Origin: JACVRW01 sp963734025
GTDB taxonomy: Bacteria > Actinomycetota > Thermoleophilia > Solirubrobacterales > Thermoleophilaceae
NCBI GenBank assembly: GCA_963734025.1
Contig: CAVTFR010000020.1
Coordinates: 1-64,000, forward strand
DNA: 64,000 nt
Reading direction: 5' to 3'
Shown here: positions 50,617 to 59,652 of the stretch, in pieces
Layout: every line of letters starts with the position of its first letter
Numbering within the stretch: position 1 is the first letter of the stretch
Translations under genes and position numbers: made by a program
The notes under the pieces: generated by a model
What the model was told of the DNA's origin: nothing
Databases searched by the model: none
What the model saw: only the letters and a program-made list of their open reading frames with translations

Positions 50617-50961
50617 ATGCCACCTCGCGGAGTAAAGAAGGGCACGAAGCGCGCCCGTCAGTACGAGAAGATCAAGCAGAGCGAGAAGAAGCAGGGACGC
50701 TCCGAGGCCCGCGCCGAGGAGATCGCGGCGCGCACCGTCAACAAGGAGCGGGCGCGCAGCGGTGAGGCGCGGACCCGCTCGCGGACCTCGACGCGGGACA
50801 TGTCGTCGTCGCGCCGTGGTGGCCGGCGTTCCGGCAAGTCCGGGCCCGAGGGCCGGACCCGCGACCAGCTCTACAACGAGGCCAAGAGACTGAACATCGA
50901 AGGCCGCTCGCGCATGAACAAGTCGCAGCTGCAGCGGGCTGTCGACCGCAAGAAGAGCTAG
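50617..50961 (+). CDS. Basic Rho-N-like/plasmid-stabilisation-like small protein
   Basis: 114 residues, very basic. Starts M-P-P-R-G-V-K-K-G-T-K-R. Middle K-E-R-A-R-S, Ser/Arg-rich. C-terminal T-R-D-Q-L-Y-N-E-A-K-R-L-N-I-E-G-R-S is a small helix-extended-loop-helix of the Rho N-terminal (SAP-like) type. A probable nucleic-acid binder. I recall actinobacterial homologues named plasmid stabilisation protein without proof. It is divergent from the ECF41 operon. Confidence 0.7.
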   Translation: MPPRGVKKGTKRARQYEKIKQSEKKQGRSEARAEEIAARTVNKERARSGEARTRSRTSTRDMSSSRRGGRRSGKSGPEGRTRDQLYNEAKRLNIEGRSRMNKSQLQRAVDRKKS

Positions 50962-51740
50962 CTGCCGAGCTCGTCGACCAGGTCTGCGACCGAGTTGACG
51001 ATCCGCGAGGGCCGGTAGGGGTGGCGCTCGGCGTCGGCCAGCACGGTCACGCCGCTGAGCACCAGCACCGTCTGAAGGCCCGCCTCCAGGCCCGACACGA
51101 TGTCGGTGTCCATGCGGTCGCCGATCATCGCGGTGGTCTCGGAGTGGGCGTCGATCGTGTTCAGCGCCGAGCGCATCATCAGCGGGTTGGGCTTGCCGAC
51201 GTAGTAGGGCTGGACCCCGGTTGCGCGGCTGATCAGCGCCGCGACGGAGCCCGTGGCCGGCAGCGGGCCGTCGGGCGAAGGGCCCACGTTGTCCGGGTTG
51301 GTTGCGATGAAGCGCGCCCCCTGGCTGACCAGCTGGATGGCGCGCGTGATGCGCTCGAAGCTGTAGGTGCGCGTCTCGCCGAGCACCACGTAGTCGGGTT
51401 CGCGATCGGTGATCGTGTAGCCGTTCTCGTGCAGCGCCGTGGTCAGGCCGGCCTCACCGACGACGAACGCCGAGCCGCCCGGGCGCTGGTCGTCGAGGAA
51501 GCCGGCGGTGGCCAGCGCGGACGTCCAGATCGATTCCTCCGGCAGGTCGAGGCCGCTCCGCCTGAGCCGCGCGCGCAGGTCCCGGCGGGTGTACATCGAG
51601 TTGTTCGTGAGCACGAGGAAGGGGATCCCCAGCTCGGTCAGGGCCGCGACGAACTCGGGAGCGCCCGGAATTGCGCGCTCCTCGGTCACCAGCACGCCGT
51701 CCATGTCCATCAGCCATGCCTTGATCTCGCCGCGACTCAT
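50958..51740 (-). CDS. HAD-IIA family phosphatase (NagD-like)
   Basis: 260 residues from ATG 51740; a longer open frame reaches 51989 but runs into the next gene. HAD motifs: I D-M-D-G-V, II T-N-N, III K in V-G-K-P-N, IV G-D-R-M-D-T-D. The NagD/AraL type dephosphorylates nucleotides or sugar phosphates with a C2 cap. It overlaps the stop of the basic small gene by 4 bases (convergent). Confidence 0.87.
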   Translation of the reverse strand: MSRGEIKAWLMDMDGVLVTEERAIPGAPEFVAALTELGIPFLVLTNNSMYTRRDLRARLRRSGLDLPEESIWTSALATAGFLDDQRPGGSAFVVGEAGLTTALHENGYTITDREPDYVVLGETRTYSFERITRAIQLVSQGARFIATNPDNVGPSPDGPLPATGSVAALISRATGVQPYYVGKPNPLMMRSALNTIDAHSETTAMIGDRMDTDIVSGLEAGLQTVLVLSGVTVLADAERHPYRPSRIVNSVADLVDELGS

Positions 51741-51778
51741 GGGGCGCAGACTACGCACCGTGCTAGGAATTGAGTGCG

Positions 51779-52576
51779 ATGGCCTTTCTGCGCTACGTGG
51801 CGATCGGCGACAGCACGACCGAGGGGCTCGAGGACCCGTACCCCGACGGGAGCGGCTACCGCGGCTGGGCGGACCGGCTCGCCGAGCGCATCGCCCTGGC
51901 GAGCCCGGGCCTCCAGTACGCCAACCTCGCCGTGCGCGGCAAGCTCGCCCGCCAGGTGCACGATGAGCAGCTGGCGGCCGCCCTGGCACTCGAGCCCGAC
52001 TTCGCCACCGTGGTGGCCGGGCTCAACGACACGCTCAGGCCGCGCTGCGACCTCGACCGCACCGCGGGCCACCTCGAGACGATGATCGGTGCGCTTCGCG
52101 CCCAGGGCTCGAAGGTCGCGACGATGACCTTCCCGGACCCCGTGACGGTCAACCCGCTGGCCCGCGTGGCGCGCGCGCGGGTGTTCGCCTTCAACGAGCG
52201 CCTGCGCCAGATCGCGGAGCGCCACGGCGCGCTGATCGTCGACTTCGAGCGGGCCGGCACCGGCGACCGCCGCCTATGGCACAGCGACCGCCTCCACGCG
52301 AACCCGGACGGCCACGCCCGCATCGCCGAGGGGTTCGCCGACGCGATCGGCCTGGAGGGCGCTACCGCCGCCTGGACCGAGCCGCTGCCCCCTGCGCCGC
52401 GCCCCCGGGTCGTCACGTCAGTGTCGGCAAACACCGTCTGGGCCGTGAAGCACCTCGCGCCCTGGCTCCTGCGCAGAGCACGCGGCGTCTCGTCCGGCGA
52501 CGGCCGCCCCCCAAAGCGGCCGGTGCTGGAGCTGGTGCGGCCGGACGGGGCGAATCCGGCCACCGGCCCGACTTAG
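51779..52576 (+). CDS. SGNH/GDSL hydrolase
   Basis: 265 residues from ATG 51779 (TTG 51770 also open). Block I G-D-S-T-T-E-G with the Ser nucleophile, block III G-L-N-D-T, block V D-R-L-H-A-N-P-D-G-H with Asp/His. Short-chain esterase or deacetylase. No signal peptide visible, so cytoplasmic. C-terminal ~60 residues are basic and Pro-rich. Divergent from the HAD gene, with 38 bases between. Confidence 0.85.
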   Translation: MAFLRYVAIGDSTTEGLEDPYPDGSGYRGWADRLAERIALASPGLQYANLAVRGKLARQVHDEQLAAALALEPDFATVVAGLNDTLRPRCDLDRTAGHLETMIGALRAQGSKVATMTFPDPVTVNPLARVARARVFAFNERLRQIAERHGALIVDFERAGTGDRRLWHSDRLHANPDGHARIAEGFADAIGLEGATAAWTEPLPPAPRPRVVTSVSANTVWAVKHLAPWLLRRARGVSSGDGRPPKRPVLELVRPDGANPATGPT

Positions 52577-52591
52577 TGTCGTAGGACGACC

Positions 52592-53596
52592 TCAAGTCGG
52601 GCCGCTGGCCCCGCGAACGTCCAGCACGACCTTCCCCGTGGCCCTGCGCGAGTCGAGCAGCTCGAGCGCGTCCGCCGCCTCCGACAACGGGAAGCGCGCT
52701 CCCACGATCGGCTTCACGAACCCCTCCGACGCCAGCCGGCCAACGGCTTCGCCGATCGAGCGCACCACATCGGGCTTGGAGCTCACGTACGCCCCCCAGC
52801 CGGCGCCCACCACCTCGAGGTTGTTCAGCAGGAGCCGGTTCACGCGCACCTCGGGGATCGAGCCGCCCGTGAAGCCGACCACCACGCAGCGGCCGCCCTC
52901 GCGCAGCGAGCGCAGGCTGTCCGTGAAGCGGTCGCCGCCCACGGGGTCGATCACGACGTCGGCGCCGCCGCCGGAGAGCTCCTTCGCCTCGTCCTTCCAG
53001 GGGCCGTCCGAGCGCACCACGTCGTCGGCGCCCGCCTCGCGCGCCACGCGCTCCTTCTCGTCGCTCGAGACGACGCCGATCGTGCGCGCCCCGAGGCCCT
53101 TCGCAACCTGCAGGGCGGCCGTCCCCACGCCGCCCGCCGCGCCGTGCACCAGAACGGTCTCGCCCTCGGCGAGACGCCCGCGTGTCACGAGCGCGAAATA
53201 GGCCGTGTGGTAATTGAGGACGAGGCTCGCCCCCTGGGCGAAGTCGAGCCCGTCGTGGAGGGAGAAGACGAAGTGCTCCGGCGCCACTGCGGTCTCGGCG
53301 AAGCCGCCGAGCATGCAGAAGGCGGCCACGCGGTCGCCCTCCGAGACGCCGGCGCCGTCGGGCGCGCTCAGCACGACGCCGCCCACCTCACTGCCCGGCA
53401 CGAACGGGAGCTCTGGCTTCATCTGGTACTCGCCGCGCGTCTGAAGCAGCTCCGGGAACGACACGCCCGCAGCGTGCACCTCGACCACCACGCCGCGGCC
53501 CGGGGTCAGCATGTGCGACGGCTCGGGGTCGGGCAGGTCGGCCTCCCGCAGCGCGTCGCGGGGTCCGCTGAGCTCCGCTATCTGGATCGCCCTCAT
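52592..53596 (-). CDS. NADPH:quinone oxidoreductase (MDR/zinc-type without zinc ligands)
   Basis: 334 residues. Medium-chain reductase: GroES-like N-terminus (V-P-G-S-E-V-G-G-V), dinucleotide motif H-G-A-A-G-G-V-G-T-A. No obvious catalytic zinc Cys set. Typically reduces quinones or enones with NADPH. Its start overlaps the upstream sulfatase gene stop by 4 bases (ATGA), so both are in one transcript. Confidence 0.87.
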   Translation of the reverse strand: MRAIQIAELSGPRDALREADLPDPEPSHMLTPGRGVVVEVHAAGVSFPELLQTRGEYQMKPELPFVPGSEVGGVVLSAPDGAGVSEGDRVAAFCMLGGFAETAVAPEHFVFSLHDGLDFAQGASLVLNYHTAYFALVTRGRLAEGETVLVHGAAGGVGTAALQVAKGLGARTIGVVSSDEKERVAREAGADDVVRSDGPWKDEAKELSGGGADVVIDPVGGDRFTDSLRSLREGGRCVVVGFTGGSIPEVRVNRLLLNNLEVVGAGWGAYVSSKPDVVRSIGEAVGRLASEGFVKPIVGARFPLSEAADALELLDSRRATGKVVLDVRGASGPT

Positions 53597-55098
53597 GGGC
53601 GCGGCAGACTAACGCCGAAGACCGGGCGCGGCAGGCCCGGAACTGCGACACGGCAGTTGCTCCCCGCGCAGATGCGCAGGTTCGCCAGCCGCAGCTCGAG
53701 CTCGGCGCGCACCGCCGCGTACGCCGGCGAGTTGTGGACGCTCCGCAACTGGTAGGGGTCGAGCTTCAGGTCGTAGAGCTCACGCGCGCCGCCGCGGTGC
53801 TCCGCGTAGACGTAGCGCGGAGTCCTGATGCCGTCGTAGTCGAGCCCCAGCCGGTCACCGCCCTCGAGCAGCAGCTGGTCGCGCCAGCGCACCGCGGGGC
53901 CGCGCGCGAGCGGCAGCAGCGAGCGGCCGTCGAGCGGATGCCAGGGCGCGACACCGGCTGCCTCCAGGATCGTCGGTGCGAGGTCGACGTTGCCGACGAT
54001 TCGGCTCGCCCGGCGGCCGGGCGTGATGCCCGGCCCGCGCATCATCAGCGGCACCCGGATCCCGGGCTCGTAGACCTGTGCCTTGCCGCTCCAAATTCGG
54101 TGCTCGCCGTGGAAGAAACCGTTGTCCGAGGTGAAGACGACGAGCGTGTTCTCGAGTTCGCCCGAATCCCGTAGGGCGCCGATGATGCGCTCGACCCCCT
54201 CGTCCACTGCCAGCAGCGCCTCGAGTCGCTGCCGGTACTTCTGGCGGATCAGCTCGATCCGGGCCGCCCGCAGGCGGGGAAGCCGCTTGATCCGCGGCGG
54301 CTTGTCGGAGACGTCGCGCTCGCCGAAGCCGGGTCGGCGCGGCAGAGGCTCGATGTCGAACGCCCCGCGGTGGCGCGGAGCCACGGCCGGGGTAGCGACG
54401 CCAGGCGGGTCGCCCGGCTCGGACGGCCCCCCGGTGTGGGGCGCCAGGAAGCCGACCGACAGGAAGAACGGCGCGTCCGACCCAGCCAGGTCCTCGACCA
54501 GCTCGGCCGCGCGCCGCGACTGGAAGTCGGTCGCGTACAGGTCCGGGTCGCCATCGCGGCCGTAGGTCTCGAGCTCGCCGTTCTCGTTGACGGTGTAGCC
54601 CCAATAGCGATAGGTCTCGCGCCCGGTGGTCGCGTACCACTCGTCCCACCCGGGCGGCACCTCCGTCGGGTTCACGTCCCCGTAGCCGTTCAGGAACTTG
54701 CCGAGGTGCGCGGTGCGGTAGCCGGCGGCCTGCAGCCAGCCGGGCAGCCAGCTCGAGGTGTCGAGCCGGTCGTAGCTGCCGAACGGCAGCGTGTTCGAGA
54801 GGACGCCGTGGTTGTGCGCGTACTGGCCAGTGAAGAAGGTTGCGCGCGAGGGACAGCAGCGCGGGTAGCTGACAAAGCTGTTCGTGAACGTCGCTCCTTC
54901 CGCGCCGATCAGCTCGCGCGTCCGCGGCATGGCCCAGATCGAATCGGCGGTCTGGTCGTCCGTCATCAGAACCAGCACATTGGGCTGCGCCGAGGCGACG
55001 ACGGGTGCAGTTGCAAAGATCACGGCAAGGAGCAGCGCCGCCAGAGCCGCAACGGGCAGGCGAAAGCGGTGTTGCGCTGACCAGTGACGAGTGGACAC
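53593..55098 (-). CDS. Secreted sulfatase (type I, Cys-type)
   Basis: 501 residues from GTG 55098. Signal or anchor ~10-37 (A-A-L-A-A-L-L-L-A-V-I). Metal site L-M-T-D-D-Q, sulfatase motif C-C-P-S-R near residue 77, whose first Cys becomes formylglycine, and T-S-D-N-G-F-F. Cuts sulfate esters outside the cell, likely from sulfated sugars. Reading continues upstream to 56514 only in shadow. Head-to-head with the next sulfatase-like gene; the starts overlap by 15 bases. Confidence 0.85.
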   Translation of the reverse strand: MSTRHWSAQHRFRLPVAALAALLLAVIFATAPVVASAQPNVLVLMTDDQTADSIWAMPRTRELIGAEGATFTNSFVSYPRCCPSRATFFTGQYAHNHGVLSNTLPFGSYDRLDTSSWLPGWLQAAGYRTAHLGKFLNGYGDVNPTEVPPGWDEWYATTGRETYRYWGYTVNENGELETYGRDGDPDLYATDFQSRRAAELVEDLAGSDAPFFLSVGFLAPHTGGPSEPGDPPGVATPAVAPRHRGAFDIEPLPRRPGFGERDVSDKPPRIKRLPRLRAARIELIRQKYRQRLEALLAVDEGVERIIGALRDSGELENTLVVFTSDNGFFHGEHRIWSGKAQVYEPGIRVPLMMRGPGITPGRRASRIVGNVDLAPTILEAAGVAPWHPLDGRSLLPLARGPAVRWRDQLLLEGGDRLGLDYDGIRTPRYVYAEHRGGARELYDLKLDPYQLRSVHNSPAYAAVRAELELRLANLRICAGSNCRVAVPGLPRPVFGVSLPRP

Positions 55099-56637
55099 GG
55101 AACAGAAGGCGAGGCGGACCCGGGACACCTTACGGAACTGAGGCGCCGCGACTTGCTGAAGACGGCTGGGGTTGGCGCGGCGGCGCTCGGCCTGAGCGGC
55201 TGCGGCCTCGTCGACGCACTGAGCGCCGAATCGGAGCGGCGGACGCGGCCGCGCAACATCGTCCTGGTCGTCATCGACACCCTGCGACCCGATCACGTCG
55301 GCGCCTACGGCGGGAGCGCCCGCACGCCCAGCCTCGACGCACTCGCCCGCGAGAGCCTGCGCTTCACGCGCGTCTTCCCGGAGGCGATGGCCACGGTCCC
55401 GGCGCGGCGCTCGATCATGACCGCCAAGCGGGTCTACCCCTTCGACGACTGGCAGCCCTGGTACGGGATGGCGAAGCGCCCAGGCTGGCAGCCGCTGCCG
55501 CCCGGCACCGAGAACCTCAGCACGATCATGCGCCGGCGCGGCTACTGGACCGCGTACGTCAGCGACAACCCGTTCCTCAGCCACTCGGGCCCCTTCGAGC
55601 CGTTCCGCCGGACCTGGGACCGCTACGTGCCCGTCCTCGGGCAACGCGGCGAGCGCCGTGACGCGCACACCGTCCCGCGCAGCGAGGCTGTCCGCCGGCT
55701 GCCGCCGATCATGCGCGAGGAGCACCTGATCTGGCGCGTGCGCCAGTTCCTGGCGGACAACGGGCGCGGGGTGGACGAGAGCCAGCACGCGGCCGCGCGC
55801 GTGTTCAAGCAGGGAGAGAAGGCCATGCGCCAGGCCGGGCGGCACAAGCCCTTCCTGCTCGTCGTCGACTCGTTCTCGCCGCACGAGCTGTGGGCGCCGC
55901 CGCGGAAGTACCTCGACATGTACACGGACAACGAGCTTCCGGGCATCGCCGACGTCCGCTATCGCAACTCGGACTACCTCACGAAGTCTCAGATCCGGCT
56001 CGTCAAGGCCACCTACGCGGCCTGCCTGACGATGGTCGACACCTGGCTCGGCCACTTCATGCGCGCGCTGAAGGAGCAGGGCCGCGACAGGGACACCGTC
56101 CTCGGCCTCGTCTCCGACCACGGCGTCTTTCTGGGCGAGCACAGCCTCACAGGCAAGTCCGACAGCTACCTGTTCGACGAGCTCATCCACGTGCCGCTCA
56201 TGCTGCGCTCTCCGGACGGGCGCAGCGCCGGCATGCAGAGCGACTACTTCGCCACGACCGTCGACGTCGGGCCGACGCTCATGAGCATGGCGGGGCACGA
56301 GCCCGCGAAGAACCTCGACGGCACCGACCTGTCGCCGCTGCTCGGTGGCGACCGGCCCGCGGCCCAGCGGCCCTTCGCCTACGGGGGCTACGCGAACTTC
56401 TCGTTCGTGATCGAAGACCGCTGGAAGCTGATCGCGCGCAACGACAAGTCCTGGAACATGCTGTTCGACATCGCCGACGACCCGCATGAGCGCCGCGAGC
56501 TCTCGAGGCGCCACCCGCAGGTGGTCAAGCGGTTGTGGAACCAGCTGATGGAACAGATCGAGCGCCGCCCGCCGCGCTACAGCAAGAGCTTCATGGAGTC
56601 GACCCCGCGCGAGCCGCCGAAGAGCTGGTACCAGTAG
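55084..56637 (+). CDS. Tat-exported sulfatase-like lipoprotein with Thr at the nucleophile site
   Basis: 517 residues from GTG 55084. Twin-arginine R-R-R-D-L-L-K near residue 21 with lipobox L-S-G-C. Sulfatase fold: V-V-I-D-T-L-R-P-D, then T-V-P-A-R-R where C/S-x-P-S-R is expected, S-D-H-G-V-F. Thr in the nucleophile position occurs in phosphoglycerol-transferase-like relatives, so the substrate may be a phosphoester rather than a sulfate. Divergent from the Cys-type sulfatase. Confidence 0.82.
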   Translation: MTSGHGTEGEADPGHLTELRRRDLLKTAGVGAAALGLSGCGLVDALSAESERRTRPRNIVLVVIDTLRPDHVGAYGGSARTPSLDALARESLRFTRVFPEAMATVPARRSIMTAKRVYPFDDWQPWYGMAKRPGWQPLPPGTENLSTIMRRRGYWTAYVSDNPFLSHSGPFEPFRRTWDRYVPVLGQRGERRDAHTVPRSEAVRRLPPIMREEHLIWRVRQFLADNGRGVDESQHAAARVFKQGEKAMRQAGRHKPFLLVVDSFSPHELWAPPRKYLDMYTDNELPGIADVRYRNSDYLTKSQIRLVKATYAACLTMVDTWLGHFMRALKEQGRDRDTVLGLVSDHGVFLGEHSLTGKSDSYLFDELIHVPLMLRSPDGRSAGMQSDYFATTVDVGPTLMSMAGHEPAKNLDGTDLSPLLGGDRPAAQRPFAYGGYANFSFVIEDRWKLIARNDKSWNMLFDIADDPHERRELSRRHPQVVKRLWNQLMEQIERRPPRYSKSFMESTPREPPKSWYQ

Positions 56638-56642
56638 AGCCT

Positions 56643-57638
56643 GTGAACCGGACCGCCGAGCTGCCGAATGCGCGCCAGGTGCTCGTGCTGGCCGCGGGCG
56701 GGACCATCTCCATGAAGGGGGAGGCCGGCGCCGTGCCCCAGCTCGACGGCGATGGCCTGATCGCCGATGTGCCCCGCCTCGCCGCCTTCGCGGGGCTCCG
56801 GAGCAGGACGGTGTTCAACAAGCCGAGCGCCCACCTCAGCCTGGATGACCAGCTCGAGGTGTGCCGCCAGGCCCGCGACGCAGCCCGCAAGGGCACCGGC
56901 GTGGTCGTGACTCACGGCACCGACTCGCTCGAGGAGACCTCGATGCTGTGCGACATCCTCCACGATGCCGACGCGCCAATCGTCTTCACCGGGGCAATCC
57001 GGCCCGCCTCGGCGCCGGGGGCGGACGGCCCGGCGAACCTCGTCGACGCGGTGAGCGTTGCCGCGAGCGCCGAGGCCGCCGGGATGGGTGTGCTGGTCTG
57101 CTTCGGCGGCGAGATCCATCACGCGCGCGGGGTGCGCAAGACCGACACGGTCTCCCTCGTGGCCTTCTCCTCGCCTCAGACCGGACCGCTTGGCCGCGTG
57201 ACCGAGGGGCATCCGATCATCTGGTCGCGGATCCCTCGCAACCCGCCGCTCGACCCGCCGAGCCTCAACGGGTCGGTGCTGATCGTGCCGACGGCCGCGG
57301 GGGACGACGGCACGCTGGCGCGGGCCGCGCTTGCAACCGATCCAGACGGGATGGTCATCGGCACGCTCGGCGCCGGCCACCTCCCGCCGCCCGTGCTCGA
57401 GCTGTGGGCCGAGGCGGCGGAGCGCATCCCGGTCGTGGCCTACTGCCGTCCCGAGCGTGGAGTGATCCTCTCCGCCACCTACGGCTACCCCGGCTCGGAG
57501 CAGGACCTGCGCGACACGGCGATCATCCCCGCCGGCTTTCTCTCGCCTCAGGCCGCGCGCATGAAGCTGCTCGCCTGCCTTGCGGCGGGCATGTCCATCG
57601 GCGAAGCGCGCTGGGCCTTCAGCCAGGACGACGGCTGA
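56643..57638 (+). CDS. Type I/II L-asparaginase
   Basis: 331 residues from GTG 56643, 5 bases after the sulfatase stop. Catalytic Thr motifs: A-A-G-G-T-I-S near residue 20 and V-V-T-H-G-T-D-S-L-E near 93. It hydrolyses asparagine (and perhaps glutamine) to aspartate and ammonia. No signal peptide, so the cytosolic form. The size is that of the bacterial asparaginase family. Confidence 0.88.
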   Translation: MNRTAELPNARQVLVLAAGGTISMKGEAGAVPQLDGDGLIADVPRLAAFAGLRSRTVFNKPSAHLSLDDQLEVCRQARDAARKGTGVVVTHGTDSLEETSMLCDILHDADAPIVFTGAIRPASAPGADGPANLVDAVSVAASAEAAGMGVLVCFGGEIHHARGVRKTDTVSLVAFSSPQTGPLGRVTEGHPIIWSRIPRNPPLDPPSLNGSVLIVPTAAGDDGTLARAALATDPDGMVIGTLGAGHLPPPVLELWAEAAERIPVVAYCRPERGVILSATYGYPGSEQDLRDTAIIPAGFLSPQAARMKLLACLAAGMSIGEARWAFSQDDG

Positions 57639-57645
57639 GCGTCCA

Positions 57646-58035
57646 CTAGCCCGACGGAATCGCCGGATCGAGCTCGTAGTAGTCGCTCGCCTGGTGGGTG
57701 TAGATCTGCACCGTCGTGCGCAGGCCGGTGGGCGGGTCGAGCGTTCCGGCCGCGATGCTGATCGTCTCCTTGCCGGGCGCGTCCCAGAACAGGCTCGAGC
57801 CGCATTCGCCGCAGAACCCGCGCCGAGCATGCGCGTCGCTGTCGGGGCTGACGATCCAGCGCAGGCCGTCGTCACTCACGAAACGCACCCGCTCCCGCGG
57901 CGCGGAGGTCATCGCGCAGACATGGCCGTGCCAGCGCCGGCATTCCACGCAGTGGCAGAGCTCGACGTCGCGGACCGGCGGCTCGACCTCGAAGCGGACC
58001 GCCCCGCAGAGGCAACGACCTGTGACAGGCTTCAT
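57646..58035 (-). CDS. GFA/CENP-V family zinc protein
   Basis: 129 residues. Zinc ligands: C-L-C near 8-10, C-H-C near 27-29, C-x-x-C in F-C-G-E-C near 74-77. The family includes glutathione-dependent formaldehyde-activating enzyme, but most members are of unknown role; actinobacteria generally use mycothiol. Convergent with the asparaginase (7-base gap) and divergent from the HD gene. Confidence 0.85.
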   Translation of the reverse strand: MKPVTGRCLCGAVRFEVEPPVRDVELCHCVECRRWHGHVCAMTSAPRERVRFVSDDGLRWIVSPDSDAHARRGFCGECGSSLFWDAPGKETISIAAGTLDPPTGLRTTVQIYTHQASDYYELDPAIPSG

Positions 58036-58062
58036 GGCCGCGGAGCCTAGTAGCGTGGCCGC

Positions 58063-58630
58063 ATGGAGACCGTCTCGTTCCGCCGCATGGACGAGGCCAC
58101 CGCGGCCGACTACGAGCTCCTCGCCCGCTACGAGGACGACATGCTGCGGGAGCTGCCCGACCGGATGCTCGCAGGCGGTCGAGGCGCTCGACCGCTCCTA
58201 CGGCGGCTACCAGGTCACGCGCAAGGAGCACTCGCTGCAGTCGGCGACGCACGCGTTCCGCGACGGCCGCGACGAGGAGTACGTCGTGGCGGCGCTGCTG
58301 CACGACGTCGGCGACGTCCTCGCGCCGCACACGCACGGCGAGATGATGAACGCGGTCCTGAAGCCGTTCGTGTCCGAGGAGATCTGCTGGGTCGTGTCAC
58401 ACCACGGCGTCTTCCAGGAGTACTACTACGGCCACCTCACGGGCGGCGACCGCGACGCTCGCGAGCGCTACCGCGGTCACCAGTGGTTCGACGCCTGCGC
58501 CGAGTTCTGCGAGCGCTACGACCAGAACTGCTTCGACCCGGACTACGAGTCGCTGCCGCTCGACTTCTTCGAGCCGATGGTACGGCGGGTGTTCGCGGAG
58601 CCGCGCTACCTCGAGCGCGGCCCCGCGTAA
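58063..58630 (+). CDS. HD-domain phosphohydrolase-like protein, frameshifted
   Basis: Starts M-E-T-V-S-F from ATG 58063, then needs a frame change near 58173 (gctcgcaggcggt, one base too many) to continue A-V-E-A-L-D-R-S-Y to a stop at 58630. The span is 1 base more than a multiple of three. Joined, ~188 residues with HD metal motifs: H-S at L-Q-S-A-T-H, then L-L-H-D-V-G-D, and H-x-x-x-x-x-x in S-H-H-G-V. PhnZ/MIOX-like HD oxygenases have this pattern, and MIOX acts on inositol, but the assignment here is only a possibility. Confidence 0.75.
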
Positions 58631-58637
58631 CCCTCGG

Positions 58638-59652
58638 CTACTGCTGGCCCAGCCAGGCGTCGACCGTGTCGCGGTTGTCCGCGACCCAGTCCTGACCCGC
58701 CTTCTCGGGATCCTCCTTGTCGCCTGCGATCGCCTTGGCGACCGCCTCCTGATCCGTCGTTCGTGATCTTCATCCGCTTCAGCACGTCGTACGCGGGCGA
58801 GCCGCTGTCAGCGAACTTCTTGCTGAACAGCTTGTTGATGATGGTCTCGATGTACTCACACTTGTACTGCTCGGGGTCGCCACCGGCCTTGGCATCCTCC
58901 TTACACCCCTCGAAGATAGGCGGCAGCTTCACCTCGGCGAGGTCGTACTGTGCGAATAGGTACTGCGGCGAGTACCAGTAGAAGAGCACCGGCTTCTTCT
59001 GCTTATAGAGCTGGCTCCAGCGCGCGACCTGGGCCGGCTCGGCGCCGGCGGTAACGTGCTTGAAGTTCAGGTCCAGCGCCTCGATCAGCTCCTTGTCCTT
59101 CTGCACATAGGAGGGATCGCCGCCGAGGAACATACCCTGGTCGCCCGACTCCGCCGTCTTGAACAGGTCCTCCTCGCCCTTCAGGCCCTTCCAGCTCTTG
59201 AACTCGGGATGTTCGTCCATCAAGTACTGCGGGATGAACCAGCCGATGTGGCCAACGACGCCCAGCGGGCCGCCGTCGACGACGGTGCCCGCCTTCTCGA
59301 CGTACTGCTTGTCCTCGTCGGGGTGGTCCCAGTCCTCTAGCACCGCGTCGACCTTGCCGTCGGCCATCGCCTGGTAGACGGGGATCTCGGTGATCTTCGT
59401 GATCTCGACCTCGCAGCCGAGGTCATCCTCGAGGACCGCCTTGGCGATATAGACGTTGGCCGTCGAGCCGGCCCAAGCGTTCTCGTTGATCGCGACCTTG
59501 CCGCAGTCCTTGCCGGCCGACGGCGCTACTCTTCCCCGCCACCGTCCCGACGGGTCCTCTTCCTTGTCCTCGCCGCACGCCGCGACCAGGAGCACGAGCG
59601 CCAGGGCCATCGCAAGCGACAGCGCGAGGCGAGTCCTCTTCCCCTCCATCAC
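58638..59652 (-). CDS. proX: Glycine betaine/proline ABC binding lipoprotein, frameshifted
   Basis: From GTG 59652 or ATG 59649. Lipobox L-V-A-A-C-G; then type 2 binding fold (OpuAC, PF04069): I-N-E-N-A-W-A-G, W-D-H-P-D-E, F-I-P-Q-Y-L, Y-W-Y-S-P-Q-Y. Near 58756 the frame shifts by one inserted base (after I-T-N-D), and the true C-terminus continues as D-Q-E-A-V-A-K-A-I to a TAG at 58638. The span is one more than a multiple of three. Third gene of the ATPase-permease-binding protein set. Confidence 0.8.

Noticed and set aside
53593..56514. A 973-residue open frame on the minus strand
   Set aside because: The part above 55098 lies antisense to the Tat-exported sulfatase-like gene and has shadow-type composition (His, Arg, Val, Glu rich). 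Only the lower part is sulfatase.
58637..58760. The C-terminus of the ProX-like protein as read straight through (Gly/Arg-rich)
   Set aside because: The shifted frame gives family-like sequence and a proper stop, whereas the straight frame gives Gly/Arg nonsense.
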